From Thiohalobacter sp. (GTDB lineage Bacteria; Pseudomonadota; Gammaproteobacteria; Thiohalobacterales; Thiohalobacteraceae), in the NCBI GenBank assembly GCA_026993645.1, contig JALWSQ010000272.1:1-36502 (forward strand): a stretch of DNA of 36,502 nucleotides, in the 5' to 3' direction. Position 1 is the first letter of the stretch. Each line of letters begins with the position of its first letter. The notes under the pieces were generated by a model. That model was not told where the DNA came from. It saw only the letters and a list, made by a program, of their open reading frames with translations, and searched no databases. Below, one piece after another: positions 19,965-30,194 of this stretch. The position numbers were made by a program, and so were the translations under genes.

Positions 19965-22377
19965 ATGAAGAAGAATTTTCCGGTCACGGGCAAGGAACGC
20001 AGCTACGGGGAACAGGTCACCATCATCTCGATGACGGACCCCAAGGGCGTCATCACCTATGCCAACCAGGACTTCTGCGAGGTCAGCGGTTATTCCGCCG
20101 AGGAACTGGTGGGCCGCAGCCACAACATCGTGCGGCATCCCGACATGCCGCCGGAGGCCTTCCAGGATCTCTGGGATACCATCAAGGCCGGCAAGGCCTG
20201 GCACGGCATCGTCAAGAACCGTTGCAAGAACGGGGATCACTACTGGGTCGATGCCTTCGTAACCCCCGGTGTACGAGGGCACCAAGATCGTGGGCTACCA
20301 GTCGGTCCGTACCCGTCCCCAACGGGACGAGATCGAGCGGGCCGAGGCCCTGTACCGGGCCATGCGCGAGGGTCACCGGCCCCTGGCCATGCGGCCCGGC
20401 CTGCGGCGTATCCAGCAGATGCTGCAATTCAAGTTCTGGCAGAAACTGGCGGCCATCGCCCTGGTCGCCGTCGGGCTGCTGGTGGCGGCCTTCGCCTTCC
20501 ATGAAAGCGCGGTCCGGCAGCTGGCCCGTGACATGCTGGCCAGCCTGGAACAGGGCGATACCCTGGTCCAGGCCGGCAACCTCATGACCACCATCGACGG
20601 GCTGCGGGAGCAGCTGCAGCAGGCGGCGGCCCGGGGGCAGTCCCTGCCTGCAGCCCGCCTGCAACAGGCGCGGGCCACCATCGAGCAGGCCCTCGCCGGG
20701 CTGGCGGAGGAGGAGGGCACGCCGGGGCAGACCCGGCCACGGGCCTGGTTCCGTACCCTGGCGCAGCACTACGTCGAGCAGGTCTTGGCGATCCCGGCGG
20801 GGAACAGCGATGCCGCCGCGTCCGCCAGCCGGGTGGCGCTGGAGGCCAGCCTCTACCCGGCATTGGTACGCAGTTACCGGACCCTGGTCCAGTCGGTGGC
20901 CGGCCAGTGGCAGGAACGGGCCGGCCGGGGCGTGGCGGTCGGTACCGGCAAGGCGGTGTTGACCCTGTTGCTGGGGGTGGCCGGCCTGGCCCTGCTGCTG
21001 GCCGGTGGTGGCCTGGTGGTGGGCCGTGGCCTGGGACAGCTGAGGGCCCTGTCCCTGCACCTGCAGCACATCGCCACGGGCGACCTGCGCCACCGGGTCC
21101 CGCACAGCGGCAGTGACGAGTTCGGCCAGCTGGCCCTGGCCATCCGCATCATGCAGGCCAACTTGCAGACCATCTTCGAGCGCTTCACCACCTCGGCCAC
21201 CCGGGTGACGGCGGCGGACCAGATGCTGGACTACAGTGAAGTGGCCCGCACCGCCATGGATCGCCAGCAGCGGGAGACCGAGCAGGTGGCCAGCGCCATG
21301 GAGGAGATGGTGGCCTCGGTACAGGAGGTGGCCGACAACACCAGCGCCGCGGCCGAGGCTGCGACCAGGGCCGAGGAGGAGGCCCGCCAGGGCAAGGCGG
21401 TGGTGGTCGAGGCCCGGCAGTCCATCGAGCGCCTGGCCGGGGAGGTGAGCCGTTCCGCCAACGTCATCGAGGCCCTGGAGGCCAAGGGCAACAGCATCAG
21501 CAACATCATGCAGGTGATCCGTGAGATCGCCGAGCAGACCAACCTGCTGGCCCTGAACGCCGCCATCGAGGCGGCACGGGCAGGCGAGCAGGGCCGGGGG
21601 TTCGCGGTGGTGGCGGACGAGGTGCGTACCCTGGCCAAGCGCACCCAGGATGCCACGGTGGAGATCTCCGACGTCATCGGCGAGCTGCAGAGCGGTATCG
21701 GCGAGGCGGTGGGGGTCATGGAGGGCGGCCGCGGCCTGGCCGACGCCGTGGTGGCCGAGGCCGGCCGTGCGGCCCAGTCCCTGGATGCCATCGCCCGGAA
21801 TGTCACCCACATCCGTGAGGCCAATACGGAGATGGCGCGGGCTGCCGGCGAGCAGTCCCGCGTGGCGGGTGAGATGGGGCACAACGTCAATGCCATCAGT
21901 GACCTGGCCCGCGAAACCAACGAGATGATGCGCAAGGCCAGTGCCGCCGGCGGTGACCTGGCGGCGGTGGCGGCGGCACTGCGGGAGCAGATCGTGCGCT
22001 TCGATGCCGCGGCCGGCGGGGGCTTCGACTTCAGCCGGGCCAAGGCGGCCCACCTGGCCTGGAAGGATCGCATCCGCGCCTACCTGGACGGTGACGACCA
22101 GGCCATCAGTCGCCAGCAGGCCGTGTCCCACCGCCACTGCGTGCTGGGCAAGTGGTACTACGCCGAGGGGCTGGAGAAGTTTGGCGACATACCGGAGATG
22201 CGGGCACTGGAGGCCCCCCACGAGCGGCTGCATGCCGTGATCCATAGCATCCTGGACGCCAAGGAGAGCGGACGCATGACCGAGGCCGAGCAGCTCTATC
22301 GCGAGGTGGGCGAACTGTCGCGCCAGATCGTCGGCCTGCTGGACCTGGTGGAGCGCAAGGTCAGGGTCCGGGGCTGA
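19965..22377 (+). pseudogene. Aer-type PAS methyl-accepting chemotaxis protein with C-terminal CZB domain, interrupted by an apparent single-base frameshift near 20263-20269
   Basis: Frame from 19965 encodes PAS ([84 protein letters not shown]); continuation ([29 protein letters not shown]... HAMP, MCP signalling domain, CZB) lies in the frame of 20269..22377. Confidence 0.8.
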
Positions 22378-23464
22378 GACGCTCCGGTCCCGGTCGGCCC
22401 CTGGCCGCCGGTACGGTGGCAGCGACCGGTGCCGGGTCATGGCGCCGGGCATGGGCCAGGTAGAGGCTGACCGTCAGCAGGAGCAGGGCATTGGCCTGGT
22501 GCACCGAGGCCAGGGGTATCGGCACCCGCAGCAGCAGGGTGGCGATGCCCAGGGAGGCCTGGGCCAGGGCCACCAGGGGCAACAGGTGCAGGGCCCAGCG
22601 CCCCCGGCCCGCCGGTGGCGTCCGCCGCGCCCGCCACCACCAGGTGAGGATGGCGGCCAGGGTGACCAGGGCCAGCAGCCGGTGGTCGAACTGCACCGTG
22701 GCGATGTTCTCGAAGAAATTGTGCCAGGCCGGCTGCAGCAGCAGGTAGCCATCCGGCACCAGCCTCCCGTTCATCAGCGGGAAGGTGTTGAAGGCCAAGC
22801 CCGCCTTGAGCCCGGCCACGAATCCCCCCGACAGCATGGTGCCGAACACCAGGCCCGCCAGCAGCAGCGGCATTCGCGCCCGGCCCTGCGTGCCCTCACC
22901 CCGGGGTGGGAACAGCAGGCCCAGGGCGACCCAGAGGATGTAGGCATAGATCAGGGTGGCGGCACCCAGGTGGGCGGTCAGCCGGTACTGGCTGACATGG
23001 GGCCGGTCCACCAGGCCGCTCTTCACCATGTACCAGCCCAGCAGGCCCTGCAGTCCCCCGAGCACGAACATGAGCACCAGCCGGGGCACCAGCGCGCGGC
23101 GTATGCGCCGGCGCCAGAGGAAGTAGAGGAAGGGCAGCAGAAACACCAGGCCGATGGAACGGCCCAGCAGGCGGTGGGCATACTCGAACCAGTAGATGCG
23201 CTTGAAGCCGGCCAGGTCCATGCCGTAGTTGATCTTGCGGTATTCGGGCGACTGGCGGTACTGGTCGAAGACGGTCTGCCAGCGCGCCTGGCTCAGCGGG
23301 GGCAGGATGCCGAAGATGGGGTTCCAGCGCACCATGGACAGGCCGGATCCGGTGAGGCGGGTGACGCCGCCCAGCACCACCATGCCGTAGATCATGGCGC
23401 AGACCAGCAGCAGCCAGATGGCGATGGCCCGCTCGGATTGCGTTCCTGGGGTGGCGGTATTCAT
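22361..23464 (-). CDS. Heme A synthase, COX15/CtaA family
   Basis: [90 protein letters not shown]. Confidence 0.92.
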   Translation of the reverse strand: MNTATPGTQSERAIAIWLLLVCAMIYGMVVLGGVTRLTGSGLSMVRWNPIFGILPPLSQARWQTVFDQYRQSPEYRKINYGMDLAGFKRIYWFEYAHRLLGRSIGLVFLLPFLYFLWRRRIRRALVPRLVLMFVLGGLQGLLGWYMVKSGLVDRPHVSQYRLTAHLGAATLIYAYILWVALGLLFPPRGEGTQGRARMPLLLAGLVFGTMLSGGFVAGLKAGLAFNTFPLMNGRLVPDGYLLLQPAWHNFFENIATVQFDHRLLALVTLAAILTWWWRARRTPPAGRGRWALHLLPLVALAQASLGIATLLLRVPIPLASVHQANALLLLTVSLYLAHARRHDPAPVAATVPAARGRPGPERLSPGP

Positions 23465-23476
23465 CCTCTGTCGTTC

Positions 23477-23923
23477 TCAGGTCCGGTGGCGCCGGCGGCC
23501 GCGGAAGCGGGCCATGTGGCGCACGATGTCACTGTAGGGCCACTGCTCCAGCGCGCCGAACCGCTCCCGGGCGCGATCCAGCAGGGCGCAGACGTCGGTC
23601 ACGCCGGGGCCGCCCGCATCCACCAACAGCGCCGCGATGCCCTGGAGCCCCCCGGCCTGTACCCGGAGTTCGGCATTGTGGGGCAGGGGGCCGTCCACCC
23701 GGGTGCGCATGAGGGAGAAACGGGCGGCCTCCCGCAGCCGTTGCAGCAGCTGCTCGCAGCGCCGTTGCGCCGGGGCGGAGCCGCAGGCGATGCCCTCGCG
23801 GCCCGCCAGCAGGAAGGTCTCCGCCTGGTGGCAGCCCACCCGCTGGGCGTTGATCGCCTTCTCGAACCGGCAGCGGCGCTGGTTGACCTGGTGATAGGTG
23901 GCGCGGAACTCGTCCTCTTCCAT
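23477..23923 (-). CDS. Hypothetical protein with conserved-looking cysteines
   Basis: MEEDEFRATYHQVNQRRCRFEKAINAQRVGCHQAETFLLAGREGIACGSAPAQRRCEQLLQRLREAARFSLMRTRVDGPLPHNAELRVQAGGLQGIAALL... Confidence 0.7.
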   Translation of the reverse strand: MEEDEFRATYHQVNQRRCRFEKAINAQRVGCHQAETFLLAGREGIACGSAPAQRRCEQLLQRLREAARFSLMRTRVDGPLPHNAELRVQAGGLQGIAALLVDAGGPGVTDVCALLDRARERFGALEQWPYSDIVRHMARFRGRRRHRT

Positions 23924-23941
23924 GCCCCCGGCCCGGCGCGG

Positions 23942-24181
23942 TTACTTCTCCCATTCCTGGAGGATGGGCGGTTCCCGGTGTTCCTGCAGCTTCTCCTCGG
24001 CCTCCAGCTGGCTGGCGGCGAACATCACCTTGATGGTGACCCGGCTGTCCGGTTCCAGCTCGGCGCGCCGGGCGCGCGCGAAGCGCTTGGCGTCCTGGAA
24101 GCGGTCGAACTGGTCCAGCAGGTCCAGGTCCTTGACCAGGGGCGTGCTTCCCGGCGTGATCCGGAAGACGAAGTAGGGCAT
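23942..24181 (-). CDS. Small hypothetical protein
   Basis: MPYFVFRITPGSTPLVKDLDLLDQFDRFQDAKRFARARRAELEPDSRVTIKVMFAASQLEAEEKLQEHREPPILQEWEK; collinear with the two downstream minus-strand genes. Confidence 0.75.
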   Translation of the reverse strand: MPYFVFRITPGSTPLVKDLDLLDQFDRFQDAKRFARARRAELEPDSRVTIKVMFAASQLEAEEKLQEHREPPILQEWEK

Positions 24182-24327
24182 CGACTGCTATCCTCCCAGG
24201 GTGTCCGAGGGCGGATTCTAGCAGCCTCGCGGGGCGAGCGCATGGTCACGACCGGTACATTCTCTGCGGATTTGTCCCGCCGGCCAGCCGGTGGGTACGG
24301 TGGGCGGCCGCCCCGGGGCCGGGTGGC

Positions 24328-25344
24328 GTGAGCCGGCGCGTGCTGCTGCGCCCCAGTGGCCATCGCTTCGAGGTGCAGGCGGGGGAGTCGCTGCTGGACG
24401 CGGCCCTGCGCGCCGGGCTGGCGCCGGCCTACCGCTGCCACGACGGGCGTTGCGGCGAGTGCCGGGCGCGGCTGGTCTCGGGCCGGCTGGCCGACGGGCC
24501 GCCGGGGGATTTCACCTTTCCCGCCCGGGACAAGGCGGCGGGCTGGTTCCTGCTGTGCCAGGCCCGGGCGGAGACCGACCTGGAGATCGAGGCGCGGGAG
24601 GCGGCCGGGGTCGAGGACATGCCGTTGCAGGCGGTGGACACCCGCGTGGTCCGCCTGCAGCCATTGGCCGACGATGTGCTGGATGTCCACCTGCGCACCC
24701 CGCGCAGCCAGGCCTTACGCTTCCTGCCGGGGCAGTACGTGCAGCTCGATCTGTCGGGCCTGCCGCCCCGGGCCAAGTCCATCGCCAGCTGCCCCTGCAA
24801 CGGCATGGTGCTCCAGTTCCACGTGCGCCGGGTGGCGGGCGACCCCTTTTCCGAGCGGGTGTTCGACGGCCTGCGGTTGCGCGACCCGGTCCGGGTGCGA
24901 GGACCGTTCGGGCGTTTCACCCTGGACGAGGCATCGGGGCGCCCCAGCCTGTTCCTGGCCTTCGAGACCGGCTTCGCCCCCATCAAGAGCCTGATCGAGC
25001 ACGCCATCTCGCGGGAGTGGACCCAGCCCATGCGGTTGTACTGGGTGACACGCCGGCCCGGCGGGCACTACCTGGGCAACTATTGCCGTTCCTGGGAGGA
25101 CGCCCTGGACGATTTCCGCTACCGGCCCCTGGTCTGTGCCGGGGATGGGGCGGCGGACGCGGGCGCCGCCGAGAGCCTGCTGTGTGCGGTGCGCCGGCTG
25201 GTGGCGGACTGTCCCGACCTGTCCGGCTGGGATCTCTATGCCAGCGGGCCGCCGGCCCTGCTGGCACCCGCCCGGGCCCTGCTGCTGGCGGCCGGGCTGC
25301 CCATGCGGCGACTGTTCGTGGACGAGCTGGAACGGTTCGGCTGA
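24328..25344 (+). CDS. 2Fe-2S ferredoxin / FAD-NAD(P) oxidoreductase fusion
   Basis: AYRCHDGRCGECRARLVSG plus downstream LLCQA ([2Fe-2S] ligands), FLPGQYVQLDLSG FAD-binding site, C-terminal NAD-binding domain; GTG start. Confidence 0.85.
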   Translation: MSRRVLLRPSGHRFEVQAGESLLDAALRAGLAPAYRCHDGRCGECRARLVSGRLADGPPGDFTFPARDKAAGWFLLCQARAETDLEIEAREAAGVEDMPLQAVDTRVVRLQPLADDVLDVHLRTPRSQALRFLPGQYVQLDLSGLPPRAKSIASCPCNGMVLQFHVRRVAGDPFSERVFDGLRLRDPVRVRGPFGRFTLDEASGRPSLFLAFETGFAPIKSLIEHAISREWTQPMRLYWVTRRPGGHYLGNYCRSWEDALDDFRYRPLVCAGDGAADAGAAESLLCAVRRLVADCPDLSGWDLYASGPPALLAPARALLLAAGLPMRRLFVDELERFG

Positions 25345-25435
25345 GGGCCCGTTTTTTCGTCCGGGTCCGCGGCTGCTAGAATGGGAGCGTCCATCCCTAT
25401 CACGCCAGTCGGCTTTCGCCGGGAAACCGAACCGC

Positions 25436-25648
25436 ATGTCCCTGGACGACGAAGACATCCTGGTCCTGCGCCAGCGCCTGACGGCGTTGCGCATCGAGCA
25501 CCGTGACCTGGACGACGTGATCCACCGCCTGGCCCGGGATCCCTACATGGACCAGCTCCAGCTGCGACGCCTGAAGAAGCGCAAGCTGGTGCTCAAGGAC
25601 ATGATCCAGCGGCTGGAGAGCGCGCTGATCCCGGACATGGACGCCTGA
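25436..25648 (+). CDS. YdcH/DUF465 family protein
   Basis: 70 aa: MSLDDEDILVLRQRLTALRIEHRDLDDVIHRLARDPYMDQLQLRRLKKRKLVLKDMIQRLESALIPDMDA. Confidence 0.85.
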   Translation: MSLDDEDILVLRQRLTALRIEHRDLDDVIHRLARDPYMDQLQLRRLKKRKLVLKDMIQRLESALIPDMDA

Positions 25649-25675
25649 TTCCGGACGGCCGGGCCCGAGCCGTGG

Positions 25676-26098
25676 CTAGCGCACCGAGCCGGAATGGTGC
25701 CAGGCGTAGGAGCAGTCCAGGTGGGAGCGGACCTGCACCAGGCCGTTGAGGCCGTCCTCCAGCATGATGGACAGCGGGGTGCGGCCCCGCAGCCGGCGCA
25801 CCCGTCGGCGGATCCAGATCGGTCCCATGGCCGGGTTGGAAGGATAGGTGGTGCGCAGCGCATCGGCGATGCCCACGATGTGCTCCACCCGTTCCAGCAG
25901 CGCCGGGTCGTCGGGGAAGGGCTTGTCGTGGCGGTACTGGCGGATGGCGCGCACTGGCGTGCCCTCGGGCAGGCACAGCATCTGTACCTGGTCGCGGTCC
26001 GGGATGCCCCAGCTGTCCAGCAGGTTGATGATGGCTCGCGTCAGCGCCTGGCGGTCTTCCAGGCTGAGATTGGCGTACTCTTGTTGCATGGGGGACAT
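25676..26098 (-). CDS. MbcA/ParS/Xre (DUF2384)-like protein
   Basis: C-terminal GRTPLSIMLEDGLNGLVQVRSHLDCSYAW resembles the toxin-binding domain; start may be 26098 or 26089. Confidence 0.6.
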   Translation of the reverse strand: MSPMQQEYANLSLEDRQALTRAIINLLDSWGIPDRDQVQMLCLPEGTPVRAIRQYRHDKPFPDDPALLERVEHIVGIADALRTTYPSNPAMGPIWIRRRVRRLRGRTPLSIMLEDGLNGLVQVRSHLDCSYAWHHSGSVR

Positions 26099-26221
26099 CC
26101 TCTGAATCCTGATTCTCCTGCCCGGTGGCTCATTGCTGAGTCTTTTGGTCAGGTAATTATGATGCGGGAAAACGGCGCCGGGTGCCATAAACCGCGCCAA
26201 GTCTGTGGTTGTGATGGGGGT

Positions 26222-26515
26222 TCAGTCGTCCCCGGACTTGGTGCCGGGCCGGCGGCTGTCCAGTTCCACCACCAGGCTGCGAGGTGGCTCGTCGGTGAAC
26301 CGGGGCCGCATGTTCATCGGCCGGCCCAACGCCTCCGCCAGCTCCCGTTCCCGCGCCACGATCAGCGACAGGCATTGGCGGATGCCTTCGATGGTGTGTT
26401 CCGACAACGGGTGACGGTAGCCCGGACGGGCATAGGTATCCTTTGCCACGTCGGTGAGCACCTTCTTCATCATGCGGAGGACGCGCTCCTCCTTGGTCAG
26501 TTCGGGTTCGTTCAT
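26222..26515 (-). CDS. Small hypothetical protein
   Basis: 97 aa: MNEPELTKEERVLRMMKKVLTDVAKDTYARPGYRHPLSEHTIEGIRQCLSLIVARERELAEALGRPMNMRPRFTDEPPRSLVVELDSRRPGTKSGDD. Confidence 0.75.
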   Translation of the reverse strand: MNEPELTKEERVLRMMKKVLTDVAKDTYARPGYRHPLSEHTIEGIRQCLSLIVARERELAEALGRPMNMRPRFTDEPPRSLVVELDSRRPGTKSGDD

Positions 26516-26628
26516 GGTTTCGGGTTCCTGTGCTGGATCCCTCATTCTGGCACAGGGCGGGCCCGGCGTCAGCCCGCCGCCGGGCCCCCTGGATGCCGAC
26601 CCCGTGGGGCCGGACGTGGGGCGCGGGC

Positions 26629-27240
26629 TCAGGGTCGGGCGGTGCGGCGGAGGCAGGCATAGGCGCGGTTGATGCGTTGCAGGGTGTCCTTGTCCCCGCC
26701 CCGGTCGGGATGATGGCGCATGACCAGCTGGCGGTAACGGGCCCTTATGGTGCCCGCATCGGCCCCGGCGTCCAGTCCCAGTACCGCCAGCGCCTGGCGG
26801 CGTCGTTCCGGGGCCAGGTAGCGGCGCCAGAAGTCGCCCAGCAGGCGCTCGACCGCCGCCCGGTCGGTGCCCGCCAGCTGGTCCAGGTCGAGGTAGTAGG
26901 CGCGCAGGGGGTCCGCCGGCACAGGCAGGGGGCCGGTGGCGGTCGTGCCCGGTCGGCACCGGATGCGCAGAGGCGAGATCTGGAGCCGCAGCCCCCGGGC
27001 GGCCAGGCGGTCGTCGAGCCGGTAGAGACAGTGGAACAGCAGGAAATGGGCGCGGAACAGGGCCAGGGGGTCGCGCAGGCGTGGAGACTCGAACAGCGTC
27101 CAGCCGCGACCGGCCAGGACCTTCATCAGGGCGTGTTCGGACAGGCCCTCGGGCTGGTTGACCACTACGGCCGCGATGGCCTGTTCCAGGGCCGCCAGGG
27201 TCTGGTCCGCGGTGTCGGGTTGGGGGTTCGGTGTCGGCAT
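26629..27240 (-). CDS. DnaJ-related protein with C-terminal J-domain
   Basis: MPTPNPQPDTADQTLAALEQAIAAVVVNQPEGLSEHALMKVLAGRGWTLFES... and C-terminal ALAVLGLDAGADAGTIRARYRQLVMRHHPDRGGDKDTLQRINRAYACL (HPD motif). Confidence 0.85.
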   Translation of the reverse strand: MPTPNPQPDTADQTLAALEQAIAAVVVNQPEGLSEHALMKVLAGRGWTLFESPRLRDPLALFRAHFLLFHCLYRLDDRLAARGLRLQISPLRIRCRPGTTATGPLPVPADPLRAYYLDLDQLAGTDRAAVERLLGDFWRRYLAPERRRQALAVLGLDAGADAGTIRARYRQLVMRHHPDRGGDKDTLQRINRAYACLRRTARP

Positions 27241-27355
27241 GGAGAAGGCCATACAGGATCCGTGCCGTCCGGGTGTGCCGTGCTCCGGAGGCATCCCGAC
27301 GCAACCGGTTCCAGTGCCGGCGCATTCGGCCGATAATGGCAGCAGGAGCCAAGTC

Positions 27356-27961
27356 ATGTCCGACCATACCCGGCTGTACCTGGAGACCACCCTGTTCGAC
27401 CGCCTGCTGCAGCGGTTGCGGCGGGGGCTGGCGCGTTGCCTGCCGCGGGACCCGCTGCAACGCTGGTGCCGGCTGTTCCAGGGCCTGGCCGGCGGCTGTC
27501 TGGCTGCGGCCGCCGGGCTCGGCAGCGGAATCTGGCTGGATGCCGCCCTGCCCCGGCGGCTGGCGGACCTGGGCATGGCCTTGCTGCTGCTGGCCGCGGC
27601 CGGTTTCTTCCTGCGTGTGGCCCAGGGCATCCGGCCATCCGTCCGGCCACAGCGTCGCACCAGCGCGGAGTCGTGCGCGGCGGGAACGCCGGCGGGACCG
27701 GGTACGGCCGGGGGCGCCCCGCCCAGCCCGAGTTCCCGCGAGGGACTGGCGTTCCTGCGGGCCATCCGGGCGGCGGGGATCAATGTCAGGATCGCCACCG
27801 CCCTCTATCGGGCCGGCATCCGGTCCATGGCCCAGGTGCGCCGGCTGGACGATGCCGCGCTCCAGTCCATCCCCGGGGTGGGGCCCGCCACCGTGCGGCG
27901 GCTCCGGGCCCATTGCGCCGGTCAGGCACACCGGGGCGGGCGCGCCCATGGATCGCCATAG
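27356..27961 (+). CDS. Membrane protein with C-terminal helix-hairpin-helix motif
   Basis: Two hydrophobic stretches (LFQGLAGGCLAAAAGLGSGIWL, LADLGMALLLLAAAGFFL), then ALYRAGIRSMAQVRRLDDAALQSIPGVGPATVRRLRAH. Confidence 0.65.
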   Translation: MSDHTRLYLETTLFDRLLQRLRRGLARCLPRDPLQRWCRLFQGLAGGCLAAAAGLGSGIWLDAALPRRLADLGMALLLLAAAGFFLRVAQGIRPSVRPQRRTSAESCAAGTPAGPGTAGGAPPSPSSREGLAFLRAIRAAGINVRIATALYRAGIRSMAQVRRLDDAALQSIPGVGPATVRRLRAHCAGQAHRGGRAHGSP

Positions 27962-28051
27962 AGGCGGTTTTCCAATGGCCCGCTAGGGCTACGCTCGCGA
28001 AGCGCGTTACCATGGGGTACGGAGCCTTTCCGTCCATCCGGAGCGCGCACC

Positions 28052-28783
28052 ATGGAAAGCAGCAAGGAACCGACCCCCTATCGTATCCACGCCCTGGAAC
28101 TGGGGCCGATGGAGAACTTCGTCTACCTGATCGAGGACCGGGAGAGCGGCCGGGCGGCGGTGGTGGATCCGGCCTGGGACGTGGACCGGATCCTGGCGCT
28201 GGCCCGGGATCTGGGTGTCCGCATCACCGACGTGCTGCTGACCCACAGCCACCATGACCACATCAACGGGCTCGAGGCGCTGCTCCGGGTCCATGACGCC
28301 CAGCTGCACCTGCTCAGGCCCGAGGCACGCTTCTGGGGCCGTTACCTGGACCTGCCCACCCTGCATCATGGCGGCGACCACATCACCCTCGGTGCCACCG
28401 ACATCCAGGTGCTGCACACGCCGGGACACACACCCGGTTCCGCCTGTTATCGCCTGGCGGACGACCTGGTCACCGGGGACACCCTGTTCGTATTCGGCTG
28501 TGGCCGCTGCGATCTCCGCGGCGGGGATCCCGAGCGCATGTTCCATACCCTCCGGGACCTGCGCGAACAGCTGCCGCCGGGGATCCGCATCCGGCCGGGG
28601 CACAATTACGCCGAGCAGCCGACATCCACCCTGGAGGAACAGGTCCGCTACAACCCCTTCCTCCACATCCGGGACCTGGGCCGCTTCGTCCACTACCGCA
28701 TGGACTACCACGACCGGCACCGCAGTCCGCCCCTGCGGCCGGTGCCGCCGGGGGAGGAGATGCCGGAGGAGGCGGGGGCCTGA
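28052..28783 (+). CDS. MBL-fold metallo-hydrolase (glyoxalase II-like)
   Basis: VLLTHSHHDHINGLEALL, HTPGHTPGSACYRL, LVTGDTLFVFGCGRCDL. Confidence 0.9.
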   Translation: MESSKEPTPYRIHALELGPMENFVYLIEDRESGRAAVVDPAWDVDRILALARDLGVRITDVLLTHSHHDHINGLEALLRVHDAQLHLLRPEARFWGRYLDLPTLHHGGDHITLGATDIQVLHTPGHTPGSACYRLADDLVTGDTLFVFGCGRCDLRGGDPERMFHTLRDLREQLPPGIRIRPGHNYAEQPTSTLEEQVRYNPFLHIRDLGRFVHYRMDYHDRHRSPPLRPVPPGEEMPEEAGA

Positions 28784-28791
28784 GGCCGGGG

Positions 28792-30048
28792 TCAGCCGGC
28801 GCTGGTGCCGAACCGGCGCTGGACGTAGTCGGTGACGATGGCCTGGAACTCCTCGGCGATGTGCTCGCCCTTGAGGGTCACCATCTTTTCACCATCCACG
28901 TACACCGGGGCCACTGGCCGCTCGCCGGTGCCGGGCAGGCTGATGCCGATGTCGGCATGGCGGCTCTCGCCGGGGCCGTTGACCACGCAGCCCATGACCG
29001 CCACCGTCAGGTTCTCCACGCCGGGGAACCGTTGCCGCCAGCGGGGCATCTGCTGGGCCAGGAAACCCTGGATGTCGCTGGCCAGGTGCTGGAAGTAGGT
29101 GCTGGTGGTGCGGCCGCAGCCGGGGCAGGCCACCACCCGCGGCAGGAACCGGCGCAGCCCCAGGGCCTGCAACACCTCCCGCGCCACCTCCACCTCGCGG
29201 CATCGGTCGGCGCCGGGTTCCGGGGTGAGGGACACGCGCAGGGTGTCGCCGATGCCTTCTGCCAGCAGCAGGGACAGGGCGGTGGTGGAGGCGACGATGC
29301 CCGGGATACCCATGCCGGCCTCGGTGAGGCCCAGGTGCAGGGGATAGTCGCAGCGCCGGGCCAGGGCGCGGTACACCGCCACCATGTCCTGGACCCCGCT
29401 CATCTTCACCGACAGCACGATGCGATCGTGGCCCAGGCCGAGGGCCTCGGCCCGGGCGGCGCTCTCCAGCGCCGAGGCCACCAGGGCCTCGCGCGTGACC
29501 TGGGCCGGCGCCAGGGGCCGGGCCCGGCGGGCATTCTCGTCCATCAAGCGTTCCAACAGGGCCGGGTCCAGGCTGCCACCGTTGACGCCGATACGGATGG
29601 GCCGGTCGTGGTGGATGGCGATCTCGATGAGGCGGGCGAACTGGCTGTCCCGGCGGGCGCCCCGGCCCACGTTGCCGGGGTTGATGCGCAGCTTGGCCAG
29701 GGCCTCGGCGCAGGCGGGTTCCCGCGCCAGCAGGCGGTGGCCATTGAAGTGGAAGTCGCCGATCAGGGGCACCGCCAGGCCCTGCCGATCCAGGCGCTCG
29801 CGGATCCGGGGCACGGCCGCGGCCGCGGCCTCGTTGTTGACCGTGACGCGCACCAGCTCGCTGCCCGCCCGGGCCAGGGCCGCCACCTGGGCCGTGGTGG
29901 CCGCCACGTCGGCGGTGTCCGTGTTGGTCATGGACTGGACACACACCGGGGCCTCGCCCCCCAGGGTGACGGGGCCGACGGCCACGGGCACGGTCTTGCG
30001 GCGCGGGATCACGGGATGGTTTCCGGCTCGTTGCAATCCGACCCTCAT
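28792..30048 (-). CDS. ispG: 4-hydroxy-3-methylbut-2-en-1-yl diphosphate synthase
   Basis: [66 protein letters not shown]. Confidence 0.95.
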   Translation of the reverse strand: MRVGLQRAGNHPVIPRRKTVPVAVGPVTLGGEAPVCVQSMTNTDTADVAATTAQVAALARAGSELVRVTVNNEAAAAAVPRIRERLDRQGLAVPLIGDFHFNGHRLLAREPACAEALAKLRINPGNVGRGARRDSQFARLIEIAIHHDRPIRIGVNGGSLDPALLERLMDENARRARPLAPAQVTREALVASALESAARAEALGLGHDRIVLSVKMSGVQDMVAVYRALARRCDYPLHLGLTEAGMGIPGIVASTTALSLLLAEGIGDTLRVSLTPEPGADRCREVEVAREVLQALGLRRFLPRVVACPGCGRTTSTYFQHLASDIQGFLAQQMPRWRQRFPGVENLTVAVMGCVVNGPGESRHADIGISLPGTGERPVAPVYVDGEKMVTLKGEHIAEEFQAIVTDYVQRRFGTSAG

Positions 30049-30194
30049 TGTCGCAGGCCCGGCCCCGGCGGCAAAGTCCCGCGCGGGCCCCGGGCTGTCA
30101 TTTTTCCGTCCGGCGGGGCATAATGGCGCGCTGGAGCCGTTCCCGACCCGATCCAAGAATCCACAAGAACCGCCTCAGGGAAGCCAGGAAGGCC

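Noticed and set aside
20212-22452. 746-aa minus-strand ORF opposite the chemoreceptor
   Set aside because: GC-driven shadow ORF; the plus strand carries PAS, HAMP, MCP and CZB domains.
22439-24331. 630-aa plus-strand ORF
   Set aside because: Antisense to COX15 and two small minus-strand genes; Gln/Gly/His-rich shadow translation.
28861-30123. 420-aa plus-strand ORF
   Set aside because: Antisense to ispG, which has full Fe-S and substrate motifs.
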